NCBI GenBank assembly: GCA_016199255.1
Contig: JACQHA010000152.1
Coordinates: 1 to 10,492 of the forward strand
From: Deinococcus sp.
GTDB lineage: Bacteria; Deinococcota; Deinococci; JACQHA01
DNA length: 10,492 nucleotides
Reading direction: 5' to 3'
Shown one piece after another: positions 1 through 6,141 of this stretch (its first letter is position 1; each line of letters begins with the position of its first letter). A program made the position numbers and the translations under genes. The notes under the pieces are model-generated. The model did no database searches and was not told the origin of the DNA. It saw nothing but the letters and a program-made list of their open reading frames with translations.

Positions 1-2
1 AT

Positions 3-341
3 TCGGCGGAGGCGCTCAAGGCGGGTGCTCCACCTAAGCCGGGGCCCGAGCCCGGACCCCACCCTGGACCCATCACTCCGCCGGAACTCCCGCCCGAGCC
101 GGGACCCAAGCCCCCCCCGAGCGCCCAGACAAGAACCCTACGTCTCGTAGGCACCGTCCCCCCGGAGGTCTGGAACCGCCTCGGGACGAAGATCCTGCCG
201 AAGCTTCGGTCTGGTGCCGACCTGAAGGTTGGCGTGGAGTTCTCGGTAACGGTCAACGCGGCCAGCGCCGGCAGCTTGGCATCGGAGCTACGGCAGATCT
301 TGCAAGAACTCGGACTGGTCGAGCTGGTGCGAATCGAATAG
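3..341 (+). CDS. C-terminal fragment of a large protein, probably DUF499-type ATPase (5' end outside window)
   Basis: An open frame runs from the left edge to TAG at 339-341 with no start codon needed inside the window, so this is the last ~112 residues of a longer gene. Residues ~8-42 form a proline/glycine-rich linker with PxPGP-like steps. It leads into a compact domain containing VPPEVWNRLGTKILPKL, then alternating beta/alpha segments (DLKVGVEFSVTV, then SLASELRQILQELGL) ending VELVRIE. From memory this linker-plus-domain arrangement resembles the C-terminus of DUF499-type AAA ATPases. In many genomes those are encoded beside a DUF1156 methyltransferase and a helicase in defence-type loci. 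None of those partners is visible here; they would lie left of position 1. The ATPase core is also outside, so the family call is an inference. A different protein with a similar tail cannot be excluded. The reading frame itself is convincing. Confidence 0.6.
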   Translation, partial: SAEALKAGAPPKPGPEPGPHPGPITPPELPPEPGPKPPPSAQTRTLRLVGTVPPEVWNRLGTKILPKLRSGADLKVGVEFSVTVNAASAGSLASELRQILQELGLVELVRIE

Positions 342-823
342 AGGTAGGCGAGTTCCAGGAGTGCCGCCGGCGTCAGGTGGGGTGAGGCCGGCCCGGCCCG
401 CAGACCCACTACTGGGAGGAGGAGGTTCCGCACTTTACCTTGCAGGTGGAGCGGCGAGCCGCTCATCAGCAACGCCCCCCCGGAGCGCTTGGATGGGGCG
501 GGGGCGCTGCGGGCCCACAAAGGGCAATGGAAAGTGGAGCGGGCGCACCGGGAACTCAAGGGCCCCATATGAGCAGCTAGGGAGCGGGGTTGAAGAAATT
601 CACTGGTTCACATGCGTGAACTCCGGCTGGGCGCGGGGAGGCAGCGTGGGTCCCCTCTGCTGGCAGAAGGGGCGGCCCTGCCTGGGCCTGTGTGATCGCT
701 GGGCTGGGGGGGTTCTCAGGTGCCAGACGAGCCAGTGTGAGCTGCTCCCTGTACCGTGCCTGGCGCGGCCCCTAGGGCGGGAGCAGCGCGATCCCTCCCA
801 GCGGACAAGGGCGAGACCCTACC
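342..823. other. Gene-poor stretch with no intact gene
   Basis: About 480 bp between the left-edge gene and the stop codon of the VOC-DinB gene. The 178-residue plus-strand open frame at 361-897 has no family resemblance, is rich in Gly/Arg/Pro/Ser as out-of-frame GC-rich DNA usually is, and runs into the opposite-strand gene, so I do not call it. The left third holds a possible transposase scrap (separate entry). At 606-621 there is a small inverted repeat, GTTCAC-ATGC-GTGAAC, of unknown role. I see no tRNA, terminator with a T tract, or convincing promoter here. Confidence 0.5.
384..560 (+). pseudogene. Possible remnant of an IS1634/IS4-type transposase
   Basis: In the frame of codons 462-464 onward the translation reads LISNAPPERLDGAGALRAHKG and continues QWKVERAHRELKGPI before TGA at 558-560. 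This resembles the 'LATNV..LD...LLxxYKGQxxVExxFRxLKDPL' block around the last catalytic Glu of IS1634/IS4-group DDE transposases. Immediately upstream (about 416-460) a different frame reads WEEEVPHFTLQVERRA, similar to the preceding segment of the same family, which suggests a frameshift. No N-terminal catalytic domain, intact frame or terminal inverted repeats were found. If this is right it is a short, decayed fragment. The match is by eye over ~35 residues, so confidence is limited. Confidence 0.4.
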
Positions 824-1672
824 TTACTTCTCATGAGCACGCCGCGTCTGCCAGATCTGGGCAATGTGTCCCAGGGCATGGCCGGTCAGGGCACTGATGA
901 ACGTGCGCACGGAGGTCTCCTGGCCCTGGGAGCTGCGCAGCGTGCAGTCCAGCGCCCCTGGCAGGTGGCCGAGCAGCCCAGCCACATAGGCGCGCATCGC
1001 CCGGAAGAGCTGCACTTCCGCCTGGATCGACCGGTGGGCGTAGGCCAGGCGCTGGGCCCACAGATCTGGATTGTAGGCAGTCCCCTGGAACACCCGGCCC
1101 GATTCTGCCAGCGCCAGGTTCACTGGGAAGAGGGATGTTGCTTCTGCATCGACCAGGTGGAGCACCGTCTGCCGGATGGACCAGGCGCCCGGTTCGCGCA
1201 CGAGGTCCAGATCGGCCTCGCCGAGGTCCGTCAGCGCCGCCTCCAGGCGGAGAGGACCCGAGCGGTAGAACTCCAGCATCTGGGCATCAGGGAGGCCGAC
1301 GTCTTCCAGGAGAGTGACCAGGTACCCGTCTGGGTCGGGGACACTCAGGGAGCGACTGCCCCACTCCTGCTCTTCCCAGAGGATCCCCTGCAGCCCGCGC
1401 GCCAGCCACTGTTTCCGCACCTGGGGCAGATCTCGCCCCCTGAAGTACAGGCGCCCTCGGGGGCGGGGTTGGCTGAACACCGGTGTCAGGTAGCGGGTGA
1501 CGTCCCGTCTAGGCGCTTCCGCTAACAGCACCCGCCAGTCACCAGGGCCGATAATCTGGGCAGCAGTCTCCTCCTGCCAGGAGACCTGACAGTGCAGCTG
1601 GTCCCGGTAAAACGCCAGGGAGCGGGGGAGATGGCTGACGCGCACCAGAGTGCCAGCCGGTTCCGGTGACAT
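824..1672 (-). CDS. VOC (glyoxalase-like) and DinB-like two-domain protein
   Basis: A 282-residue cytoplasmic protein with two small metal-binding folds. Residues 1-125 look like a vicinal oxygen chelate domain: the opening VRVSHLPRSLAFYRDQL is the usual first strand and helix of such domains, and VPDPDGYLVTLLE (111-123) is the usual final strand, with H14 and E123 as candidate metal ligands. Residues ~130-280 look like a DinB/YfiT-type four-helix bundle. The sequence WSIRQTVLHLVDAE places H172, and GHALGHIAQI places H265 and H269, matching the three-histidine metal site of that fold. Substrate is unknown; DinB-like bundles include thiol-dependent transferases and VOC domains include thiol-dependent lyases, so thiol chemistry or detoxification is a possibility only. 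The frame stays open to 1969, but the upstream part lacks family character and crosses the transposase relic, so I chose ATG at 1672, just before the VOC domain. The ribosome binding site is weak. Confidence 0.8.
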   Translation of the reverse strand: MSPEPAGTLVRVSHLPRSLAFYRDQLHCQVSWQEETAAQIIGPGDWRVLLAEAPRRDVTRYLTPVFSQPRPRGRLYFRGRDLPQVRKQWLARGLQGILWEEQEWGSRSLSVPDPDGYLVTLLEDVGLPDAQMLEFYRSGPLRLEAALTDLGEADLDLVREPGAWSIRQTVLHLVDAEATSLFPVNLALAESGRVFQGTAYNPDLWAQRLAYAHRSIQAEVQLFRAMRAYVAGLLGHLPGALDCTLRSSQGQETSVRTFISALTGHALGHIAQIWQTRRAHEK

Positions 1673-1829
1673 GCCAGATCGTACCGCATCCCCAGCAAAG
1701 AGACCAGTGCTGCACTTGGCTGAAGTGTTGCACGGTTTGAGGATGACGTGCTGATCGAGGACGAGGAGGGGTAGTGGCCGAGGGGGGCCGGTCGGGAGAG
1801 TAAGGGTCACGAGTCCATCAGCATAGGAG

Positions 1830-2620
1830 GTGCTCGTGACCCACCTTCCCGTACCTCCTCCCGCCCAGTTCCGCAAGACCGTGCAGGCCAGCGGCCCCGC
1901 CCTCGATCGCGTCCACCAGGACTCTACCCAAGGGCTGATGGCCAGCGAGCGCAAGAGTGCCCGTATCACCCAGACTCGGTGGCACCACAGTACTCTCAGC
2001 TGCCCCTTGGCTGAGGAGACTCGGGCCCCCGAGCAGGAGGGCGCCTACCTGCCACCGTTGGTGCGCACGCGGCGCGGTGCCTGGCGGCCCCCCCGACGGC
2101 TTCCGGGCGGTGGATGACACCGCCAGGGCCCACCCGGGCGTCACGATGGAGGCGGTGGATCGCGTCTGGGACAGTGCCCAGCAACAGGTGATCTGGGGCC
2201 ATAAGCCCCTGGTGGTGGGCTAGGCCCCACCCCAGGGCTTCGTGCCCGTCGCCGCCGATTGCTGGCTGCCCTGGTGGGCGGCTCACCCGCCCACCAGGGA
2301 TCGCCCCGAGACCGAGCGGGCTTTGAGTCTGATTGATCGCGCCATCGAGCACGGGCTCCGCCCCCAGGGCGTGGGGTTCGATGCCGGCTTGTGCAGTGCG
2401 GGCTTCGTGCGGGACCTGCACTACCGGGGCCTGGCCTGGGCGGGACGGTGCCGGGGCGGTCAGCGGGTGGTGGTCGCGGGGCCGCGCCTCCGGGTCGATA
2501 TCCTCGCCATCATCCTCCCTGACGCCAGCTGGCGGTGCGCGGCCCACAGAACCACAGCGGCGCGATCTCTTGGTCGGAACTCCACCGGCGCTACGTACCA
2601 CCTTGGGCGATGGCGTGGTA
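1830..2620 (+). pseudogene. Broken IS701-like transposase gene
   Basis: Pieces of one transposase occur in two frames. The N-terminal part starts at GTG 1830, preceded by AGGAG, and includes LPVPPPAQFRKTVQ and QGLMASERKSARITQ, which resemble the 'GLMASERKSVARIA' region of IS701-group enzymes. A frame change of one step falls at about 2040-2095, near a run of seven C at 2088-2094. The second part reads DGFRAVDDTARAHPG (first catalytic Asp in VDDT) then WDSAQQQVIWGHKPLVVG. It is cut by an in-frame TAG at 2221-2223 and continues in the same frame with PETERALSLIDRAIEHGL and VGFDAGLCSAGFVRDL (equivalent of the second-Asp 'FDSWY' block). The last catalytic Glu region is not recognisable, so the 3' part is also degraded; the right boundary is approximate. 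Two separate lesions make a functional product unlikely. Terminal inverted repeats and target duplications were not found by eye. Confidence 0.7.
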
Positions 2621-2740
2621 GAGTACCCGGGTATTTTCCACTATCGCCGCGCATCATCGTGGCGTCGTCCCGCAGACATCTGAGCATCACTCCAGGGCTT
2701 GGAACGGCGGCCCCTCGGAGGCCCCCAAAGGAGGAACGGT

Positions 2741-3616
2741 ATGAAGTACACCATGAGTCATCTAGTGGCCAGGGTTCTGGTGATCTTGGGTGTGGCGCTG
2801 GTAGGCACGACGACTGCCCAGGGTGCCGTGGTTGCTACAGTGCCGGTGGGGGTTGCCCCTACCGGCCTGGCGGTATCCCCCGACGGCACCCACGTCTATG
2901 TGGCAAACACCGGGGTCGGTACCGTCTCTGTCCTCAATGCCGCTACGAATGCCCTAGACGCCACCGTACCGGTAGGGATTAGCCCTATTGGTGTAGCGGT
3001 GTCCCCGGACGGTACCCGCGTCTATGTGGCAAACAGTATCAGCACCAGCGATACCGTCTCGGTCATCGACACCGCCACGAACGCCGTGGTGGCCACCGTG
3101 CCGGTGGGGGATGTCCCCTTTGGGGTGGCGGTGTCCCCCGATGGCACCCGCGTCTATGTGGCAAACTTTGCTAGCGCCACCGTCTCCATCATCGACACAG
3201 CCTCGAATACCGTAGTTGCCACCGTGCCGGTAGGGAACGGCCCCAACGGTGTAGCGGTATCCCCGGACGGTACCCGCGTCTATGTGACGAACACTGTGAG
3301 CAACACCGTCTCGGTTATCGACACGGCCCTGGACGCTGAGGTCACCACCGTGGGCGGGGTGGCACTTTTCCCCCCAGGTGCTGCTGTGTCTTCCCCTAAT
3401 GGTGTAGCCGTGTCTCCCGATGGCACCCGCGTCTATGTGGTGAACAACCGCAGTAACACCGTCTCGGTCATCAACGCTGCCACAAATGCTGTGGATGCTA
3501 CGGTACCAGTGGGTCGGTTCCCGCAGGCTGCGGCGGTGTCTCCCGATGGCACCCGCGTCTATGTGACCAACGCTAACAGCAACGCCGTCTCCATCATCGA
3601 CGCCACGCTGCCCTAG
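2741..3616 (+). CDS. Secreted YVTN-family beta-propeller repeat protein
   Basis: A 291-residue exported protein made almost wholly of a beta-propeller. Residues 1-28 form a signal peptide (MKYTMSHLVARVL, hydrophobic VILGVALVG, then TTTAQG-A as the likely cleavage region). From A29 six tandem repeats of about 42 residues follow. Each has VATVPVG, a Pro-containing turn, GVAVSPDGTRVYVAN and TVSVIDTATN. The fifth is longer (an extra ~9 residues including LFPPGAAVSS). YVTN propellers are structural or binding scaffolds in secreted and surface proteins, and no catalytic residues are visible, so a specific function cannot be assigned. Classic YVTN propellers usually have seven blades; six here is fewer than expected unless N- and C-terminal strands close a sixth blade. 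There is no obvious anchor. The start is set by AAAGGAGG at 2727-2734, six bases before the ATG, rather than by the longer open frame from 2699. The gene sits alone between the transposase relic and the zinc-ribbon operon. Confidence 0.9.
   Translation: MKYTMSHLVARVLVILGVALVGTTTAQGAVVATVPVGVAPTGLAVSPDGTHVYVANTGVGTVSVLNAATNALDATVPVGISPIGVAVSPDGTRVYVANSISTSDTVSVIDTATNAVVATVPVGDVPFGVAVSPDGTRVYVANFASATVSIIDTASNTVVATVPVGNGPNGVAVSPDGTRVYVTNTVSNTVSVIDTALDAEVTTVGGVALFPPGAAVSSPNGVAVSPDGTRVYVVNNRSNTVSVINAATNAVDATVPVGRFPQAAAVSPDGTRVYVTNANSNAVSIIDATLP
2825..3613 (+). repeat. Six tandem ~126-bp coding repeats of the beta-propeller
   Basis: The YVTN repeats are visible at DNA level as well as protein level. 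The block encoding SPDGTRVYV recurs nearly base for base in five or six copies (for example GGTACCCGCGTCTATGTG or GGCACCCGCGTCTATGTG), spaced 126 bp or slightly more. The low synonymous divergence suggests recent duplication or ongoing gene conversion between blades. Confidence 0.85.
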
Positions 3617-3765
3617 GGTCTGGAAGGATTGAGGCGAAAACACTGATGCGGGAGGGGAAATTTACCAGGCCAGGGTGTAGGGCCGACTTCTCAGAACCGC
3701 AAGTATGTCAACTCCGAAGTTGCCCCGGACATAATCGCTCGGTAAGCACCTTGTTTCCTGGCAAA
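3617..3765. other. Intergenic stretch between the propeller gene and the zinc-ribbon operon promoter
   Basis: No gene is supported here. The minus-strand open frame at 3662-3871 has no recognisable features and overlaps the promoter. I found no intrinsic terminator for the propeller gene; only a GA-rich stretch follows its stop codon. Local AT content is higher than in the surrounding genes, as expected next to a promoter. Confidence 0.5.
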
Positions 3766-3794
3766 TTGTCAAAAGCCCAGTAATGGCGTACAAT
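3766..3794 (+). promoter_or_regulatory. Sigma70-type promoter of the zinc-ribbon/RNase HI operon
   Basis: TTGTCA at 3766-3771 and TACAAT at 3789-3794 are separated by exactly 17 bp. Each hexamer differs from consensus at one position. Transcription would start near 3801, giving a leader of about 170 nt before the ATG at 3974. This is the best promoter match noticed in the window. Confidence 0.65.
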
Positions 3795-3800
3795 CCCATT

Positions 3801-3973
3801 TTGGGCAGTGCCGTGCCCTGGTCATGTGGCAGCGCGAAACGCGCGGGGAGGGGCCGTGCAGTGGTGAACAAATTGGCACTGATGCTAAGGGCCGGCTGGG
3901 GGGAGGGCCCTGGTCCAAGCGTGGGGGAGTGGTGGAATTAACCACTCCCCCACAGGCTTTGGGAGGTTCGCAC
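3801..3973 (+). promoter_or_regulatory. Structured 5' leader of the zinc-ribbon operon with four inverted repeats
   Basis: From the predicted transcription start the leader holds four successive inverted repeats. GGGCA/TGCCC lies at 3803-3807/3814-3818, and GCGCG-AAA-CGCGC at 3832-3844. AGGGCC/GGCCCT lies at 3888-3893/3906-3911. The fourth is a perfect 13-bp stem, GTGGGGGAGTGGT (3921-3933) with its complement at 3941-3953 around the loop GGAATTA. The last ends 7 nt before the GGGAGG ribosome binding site (3961-3966). It has no T tract after it, so it is not a standard intrinsic terminator. It could be an attenuator, a translation-control element, a transcript-protecting hairpin or the 3' end of a separate small RNA. 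I do not recognise a known riboswitch class. Confidence 0.5.
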
Positions 3974-4663
3974 ATGCTTGAGAAGCTTCTGGCAGTGCAG
4001 GAGCTGGATCTGGAGATCGATCGTCTCGATCGATTGGCGCAGGAGGTTCCCCAGGAGCTGCAGGCTGCCAGAACTCTGGTCCAGACCAGGATCAGGGAGC
4101 TGACTGATGCCAAGGCCCGGGTGCAGCAGCTGCACCTGAGCATGGATCAGCAGGAGCTGGAACTGAAGGCCCTGACCCAGCAGCGCAAAGGCGATGAGGA
4201 CCGGGCCGGGGCCAGCGACAACCCCCGGGAGATCTCTGCGCTGCAGAGCCGGATCGAATCGCTCGCTGCCGAGATCGGGGAACGTGAGGACTCGACCTTG
4301 GTGCTCATTGAGCAGTGGGAGCAGGCCAAGGAGGCTCTGAAGCAAATGGGGGCGGCTCTGCCCCAGCACCAGGAAGAGCTGGATCACCTGGAGGAGCTGG
4401 AGAGGCTCCGGCAGACCAAGATGGTCAAGGAGCGGGCCGAGCTGGTGGCCAAGCGTGACCTGGTGGCTCGAGAGGTGGGTCATGACCTGATGCGCCGCTA
4501 TGAAGAGGTGCGGCGCGGCCGGCGCGGCCTGGGGGTCGTGCGGGTCAAAGAGGGCGGCAGGTGCGGCGGCTGCAATATGGGCCTGCCTATTCACGTACAG
4601 CAAAAAGTGCGCCAGGGCAACAGCATTGTCATCTGTACCAGCTGCGGGCGGATGCTCATCTAG
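3974..4663 (+). CDS. Coiled-coil protein with C-terminal C4 zinc ribbon (COG1579 family)
   Basis: A 229-residue cytoplasmic protein. Residues ~1-180 are a long, charged helical coiled coil with many Leu/Glu/Gln heptads. At 81-94 it has DNPREISALQSRIE, matching the 'NNREYQAL..EIE' signature of the COG1579 (former DUF164) family. The C-terminus has a zinc ribbon with C197-x2-C200 and C221-x2-C224. Members are widespread in bacteria and thought to bind nucleic acid or act as adaptors; their exact role is not established. The gene is followed by an RNase HI gene after one base, an association seen in several bacterial phyla including actinobacteria, which suggests linked action on RNA or RNA-DNA hybrids. 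I chose ATG 3974 because it begins the coiled coil and has GGGAGG seven bases upstream. The frame is open back to 3824, but that part would encode the hairpin leader and has no family character. Confidence 0.9.
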   Translation: MLEKLLAVQELDLEIDRLDRLAQEVPQELQAARTLVQTRIRELTDAKARVQQLHLSMDQQELELKALTQQRKGDEDRAGASDNPREISALQSRIESLAAEIGEREDSTLVLIEQWEQAKEALKQMGAALPQHQEELDHLEELERLRQTKMVKERAELVAKRDLVAREVGHDLMRRYEEVRRGRRGLGVVRVKEGGRCGGCNMGLPIHVQQKVRQGNSIVICTSCGRMLI

Positions 4664-4664
4664 C

Positions 4665-5060
4665 GTGGAGCCGGTGCTGCTCTATACCGATGGCGCCAGC
4701 CGGGGCAATCCTGGCCCGGCGGCGCTGGGGTATGTGCTCTGGCGCGGTGCTCAGGTGATTGAAGAAGGGGGCGAAGCTATAGGCCATGCCACCAACAATG
4801 TGGCCGAGTACCGCGCCCTGATTCGCGGCCTGGAACGCGCCCGGGCGCTGGGGCTCACGGCCCTCACAGTATGTAGCGATAGCCAGCTCTTGGTGCGCCA
4901 GCTGACTGGGGAGTACAGGGTGCGAGATGTGACCTTGCAGGAGCTGTTTCGCCAGGCGCAGCAGTTGGCCCGGGGCACGGTGCGAGCCTACTGCCACGTG
5001 CCTAGGGCGTTGAATAGGCGGGCCGACCGCCTGGCCAACTTAGCCCTGGACCGCGCTTAG
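4665..5060 (+). CDS. rnhA: Ribonuclease HI family protein (RVT_3 type)
   Basis: A 131-residue enzyme expected to cut the RNA strand of RNA-DNA hybrids (Okazaki primers, R-loops). The four catalytic acids are visible: D9 in LYTDGASRGNPG, E48 in NNVAEYRAL, D72 in CSDSQLLVRQ and D121 in the final motif HVPRALNRRADRLAN. The compact length without the basic handle, and the HVPRxxNxxAD ending, fit the short RVT_3/'reverse transcriptase-like' branch of RNase HI rather than the E. coli type. GTG at 4665 lies one base after the stop codon of the zinc-ribbon gene with no strong ribosome binding site, so translation is probably coupled. No closer start fits, because the conserved first strand begins two residues later. 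The stop codon overlaps that of convergent moaC. Confidence 0.9.
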   Translation: MEPVLLYTDGASRGNPGPAALGYVLWRGAQVIEEGGEAIGHATNNVAEYRALIRGLERARALGLTALTVCSDSQLLVRQLTGEYRVRDVTLQELFRQAQQLARGTVRAYCHVPRALNRRADRLANLALDRA

Positions 5061-5521
5061 CCCCTTTTCCAGTGCCCGCTGCGCCCGCCCCGCTTTTCCA
5101 GTAGCCTGACTGACACAATCTCGATCCCGCGCTCCACCGCTTTGAGCATGTCATACACTGTCAGCGCGGCTACTGTGGCGGCAGTCAGCGCCTCCATCTC
5201 TACCCCAGTGCGGTCAACTGCCTGGGCGGTAGCGGTGATGTGCACCAGGCTGGTGGCCTGAACCAGCTCCAGCTGCATATCGACTTGGGCCAGGGCCACC
5301 TGGTGGCACAGGGGGATCAGCTCCCAAGTGCGCTTGGCGGCAGTGATGCCGGCCAGCTGGGCCACCGCCAGCACGTCCCCTTTGGCCGTTCCCTGGCGCA
5401 GGGCAGCCATGGCTTCTGGACCGAGTTTCACGTCGGCTGCTGCCACTGCTACCCGGTGGGTGGGGGGCTTTTCTGCCACGTCCACCATGTGGGGCCGGCC
5501 GCCTTTTAGATGGGTGAGCAT
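5057..5521 (-). CDS. moaC: Cyclic pyranopterin monophosphate synthase MoaC
   Basis: A 154-residue enzyme of molybdenum cofactor synthesis that, after MoaA, turns 3',8-cyclo-7,8-dihydro-GTP into cyclic pyranopterin monophosphate. The family signatures are all present: LTHL..G.PHMVDVAEK at the N-terminus, AAKRTWELIPLCHQVAL (K63, H73), GVEMEALTAATVAAL (E108, E110) and VYDMLKAVERG (D124, K127). The active-site residues known from E. coli MoaC are therefore retained. ATG at 5521 has AAGGAGG (plus-strand 5526-5532) four bases upstream, inside the end of trpF. The two genes overlap by 16 bp and are very likely co-transcribed. No other molybdopterin gene is in the window. The stop codon (TAA, plus-strand 5057-5059) overlaps that of the convergent RNase HI gene. 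Confidence 0.95.
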   Translation of the reverse strand: MLTHLKGGRPHMVDVAEKPPTHRVAVAAADVKLGPEAMAALRQGTAKGDVLAVAQLAGITAAKRTWELIPLCHQVALAQVDMQLELVQATSLVHITATAQAVDRTGVEMEALTAATVAALTVYDMLKAVERGIEIVSVRLLEKRGGRSGHWKRG

Positions 5522-6126
5522 GCTGCCTCCTTGGCGCGCCTGATGAACTCGGCCACCAGCTGGTGGTCTTTCACCCCTGGGGCTGACTCGACGCCGCTGG
5601 ATACATCCACGGCCAGGGGGCGCAGGTGCCGCACCACGTCCTGGACATTATCCACTGTCAGGCCGCCGGCCACCACCAGCCGAGGGTGGCCAGCCAGGGG
5701 GGCGGCGCGCTCCCAGGAGAAAGCCTGCCCCGAGCCGGACTGAGGGGCGTCGAGCAAGATAGCATCGGCCGGGGAGCGCAGCACCCCGGCTGGATCAAAT
5801 TGCTGGTCCACCGCAAAGGCCTGGATCACGGGGACCCAGGGCTGCAGGGCAGTAATGAGCTCTGGTGGCACGATACCGTGGAGCTGCACCGCTCCCAGCC
5901 TGGCCCAAGTAATGGCCCGCTGGATGAACCCCAGGGAATGGCCCTGAAAAACCCCCACCCGGGTCAGGAAAGGACTGGTAGCTCGGGCTAATGAAGCGGC
6001 CTGCGCCAGGTCTACGCGGCGCTTCCAGCCAGCAAACACCAGCCCAATAGCATCGGCGCCAGCAGCCTGTGCCGCCAGCGCGTCCCTGGCACTGGTGATT
6101 CCGCAGATCTTGACCCGCACTGTCAT
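5506..6126 (-). CDS. trpF: Phosphoribosylanthranilate isomerase TrpF
   Basis: A 206-residue TIM-barrel enzyme of tryptophan synthesis, converting N-(5'-phosphoribosyl)anthranilate to CdRP by Amadori rearrangement. The N-terminal VKICGIT contains the general base C8, and ILLDAP contains D126, the expected general acid. GSGQAFSW (131-138), VVAGGLTVDNV (151-161) and VDVSSGVESAPGVKD (173-187) form the phosphate-binding C-terminal half. Length is typical. Some usual residues differ: the family's VFVN strand is GVFQGHS here, and the SPR after the first strand is KRR. These look tolerable rather than inactivating. The gene stands apart from other trp genes and is followed by moaC with a 16-bp overlap. 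It starts ~16 bp beyond the terminator of the HU gene, so its own promoter is unclear and read-through from upstream is possible. Confidence 0.93.
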   Translation of the reverse strand: MTVRVKICGITSARDALAAQAAGADAIGLVFAGWKRRVDLAQAASLARATSPFLTRVGVFQGHSLGFIQRAITWARLGAVQLHGIVPPELITALQPWVPVIQAFAVDQQFDPAGVLRSPADAILLDAPQSGSGQAFSWERAAPLAGHPRLVVAGGLTVDNVQDVVRHLRPLAVDVSSGVESAPGVKDHQLVAEFIRRAKEAACSPI

Positions 6127-6141
6127 CGGCTTTAGTGTACC

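Noticed and set aside
361..897. Open frame of 178 codons on the plus strand
   Set aside because: No recognisable family, biased Gly/Arg/Pro/Ser composition, and it runs into the opposite-strand VOC-DinB gene; best seen as chance open frame in GC-rich DNA.
1673..1969. N-terminal extension of the VOC-DinB gene to 1969
   Set aside because: The extra 99 residues show no family character and are antisense to the transposase relic; the VOC domain starts naturally at ATG 1672.
2242..2982. Long plus-strand open frame reaching into the propeller gene
   Set aside because: Its first part is the downstream half of the broken transposase and its last part is an out-of-frame reading of the propeller gene.
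2825..3613. Regularly spaced DNA repeats that could suggest a CRISPR array
   Set aside because: The ~126-bp unit is in frame and encodes YVTN blades; there are no short direct repeats with unique spacers.
2954..3643. Minus-strand open frame of 229 codons opposite the propeller
   Set aside because: It is the antisense shadow of the repeated propeller gene, which explains its own internal repetition.
3662..3871. Minus-strand open frame of 69 codons
   Set aside because: No recognisable features, and it covers the promoter and leader of the zinc-ribbon operon.
3921..3960. The 13-bp stem as a rho-independent terminator
   Set aside because: The stem is followed by AGGCTTTGGG, not a T tract, and lies just before a ribosome binding site; regulation is more plausible.
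3824..3973. Upstream ATG 3824 as the start of the zinc-ribbon protein
   Set aside because: It would translate the hairpin leader into 50 residues lacking family similarity; ATG 3974 has GGGAGG at good spacing and begins the conserved coiled coil.
3795..3973. RNase P RNA or another known ncRNA in the leader
   Set aside because: Looked for because zinc-ribbon/RNase HI genes can lie near rnpB, but I could not find RNase P or SRP RNA conserved core sequences.
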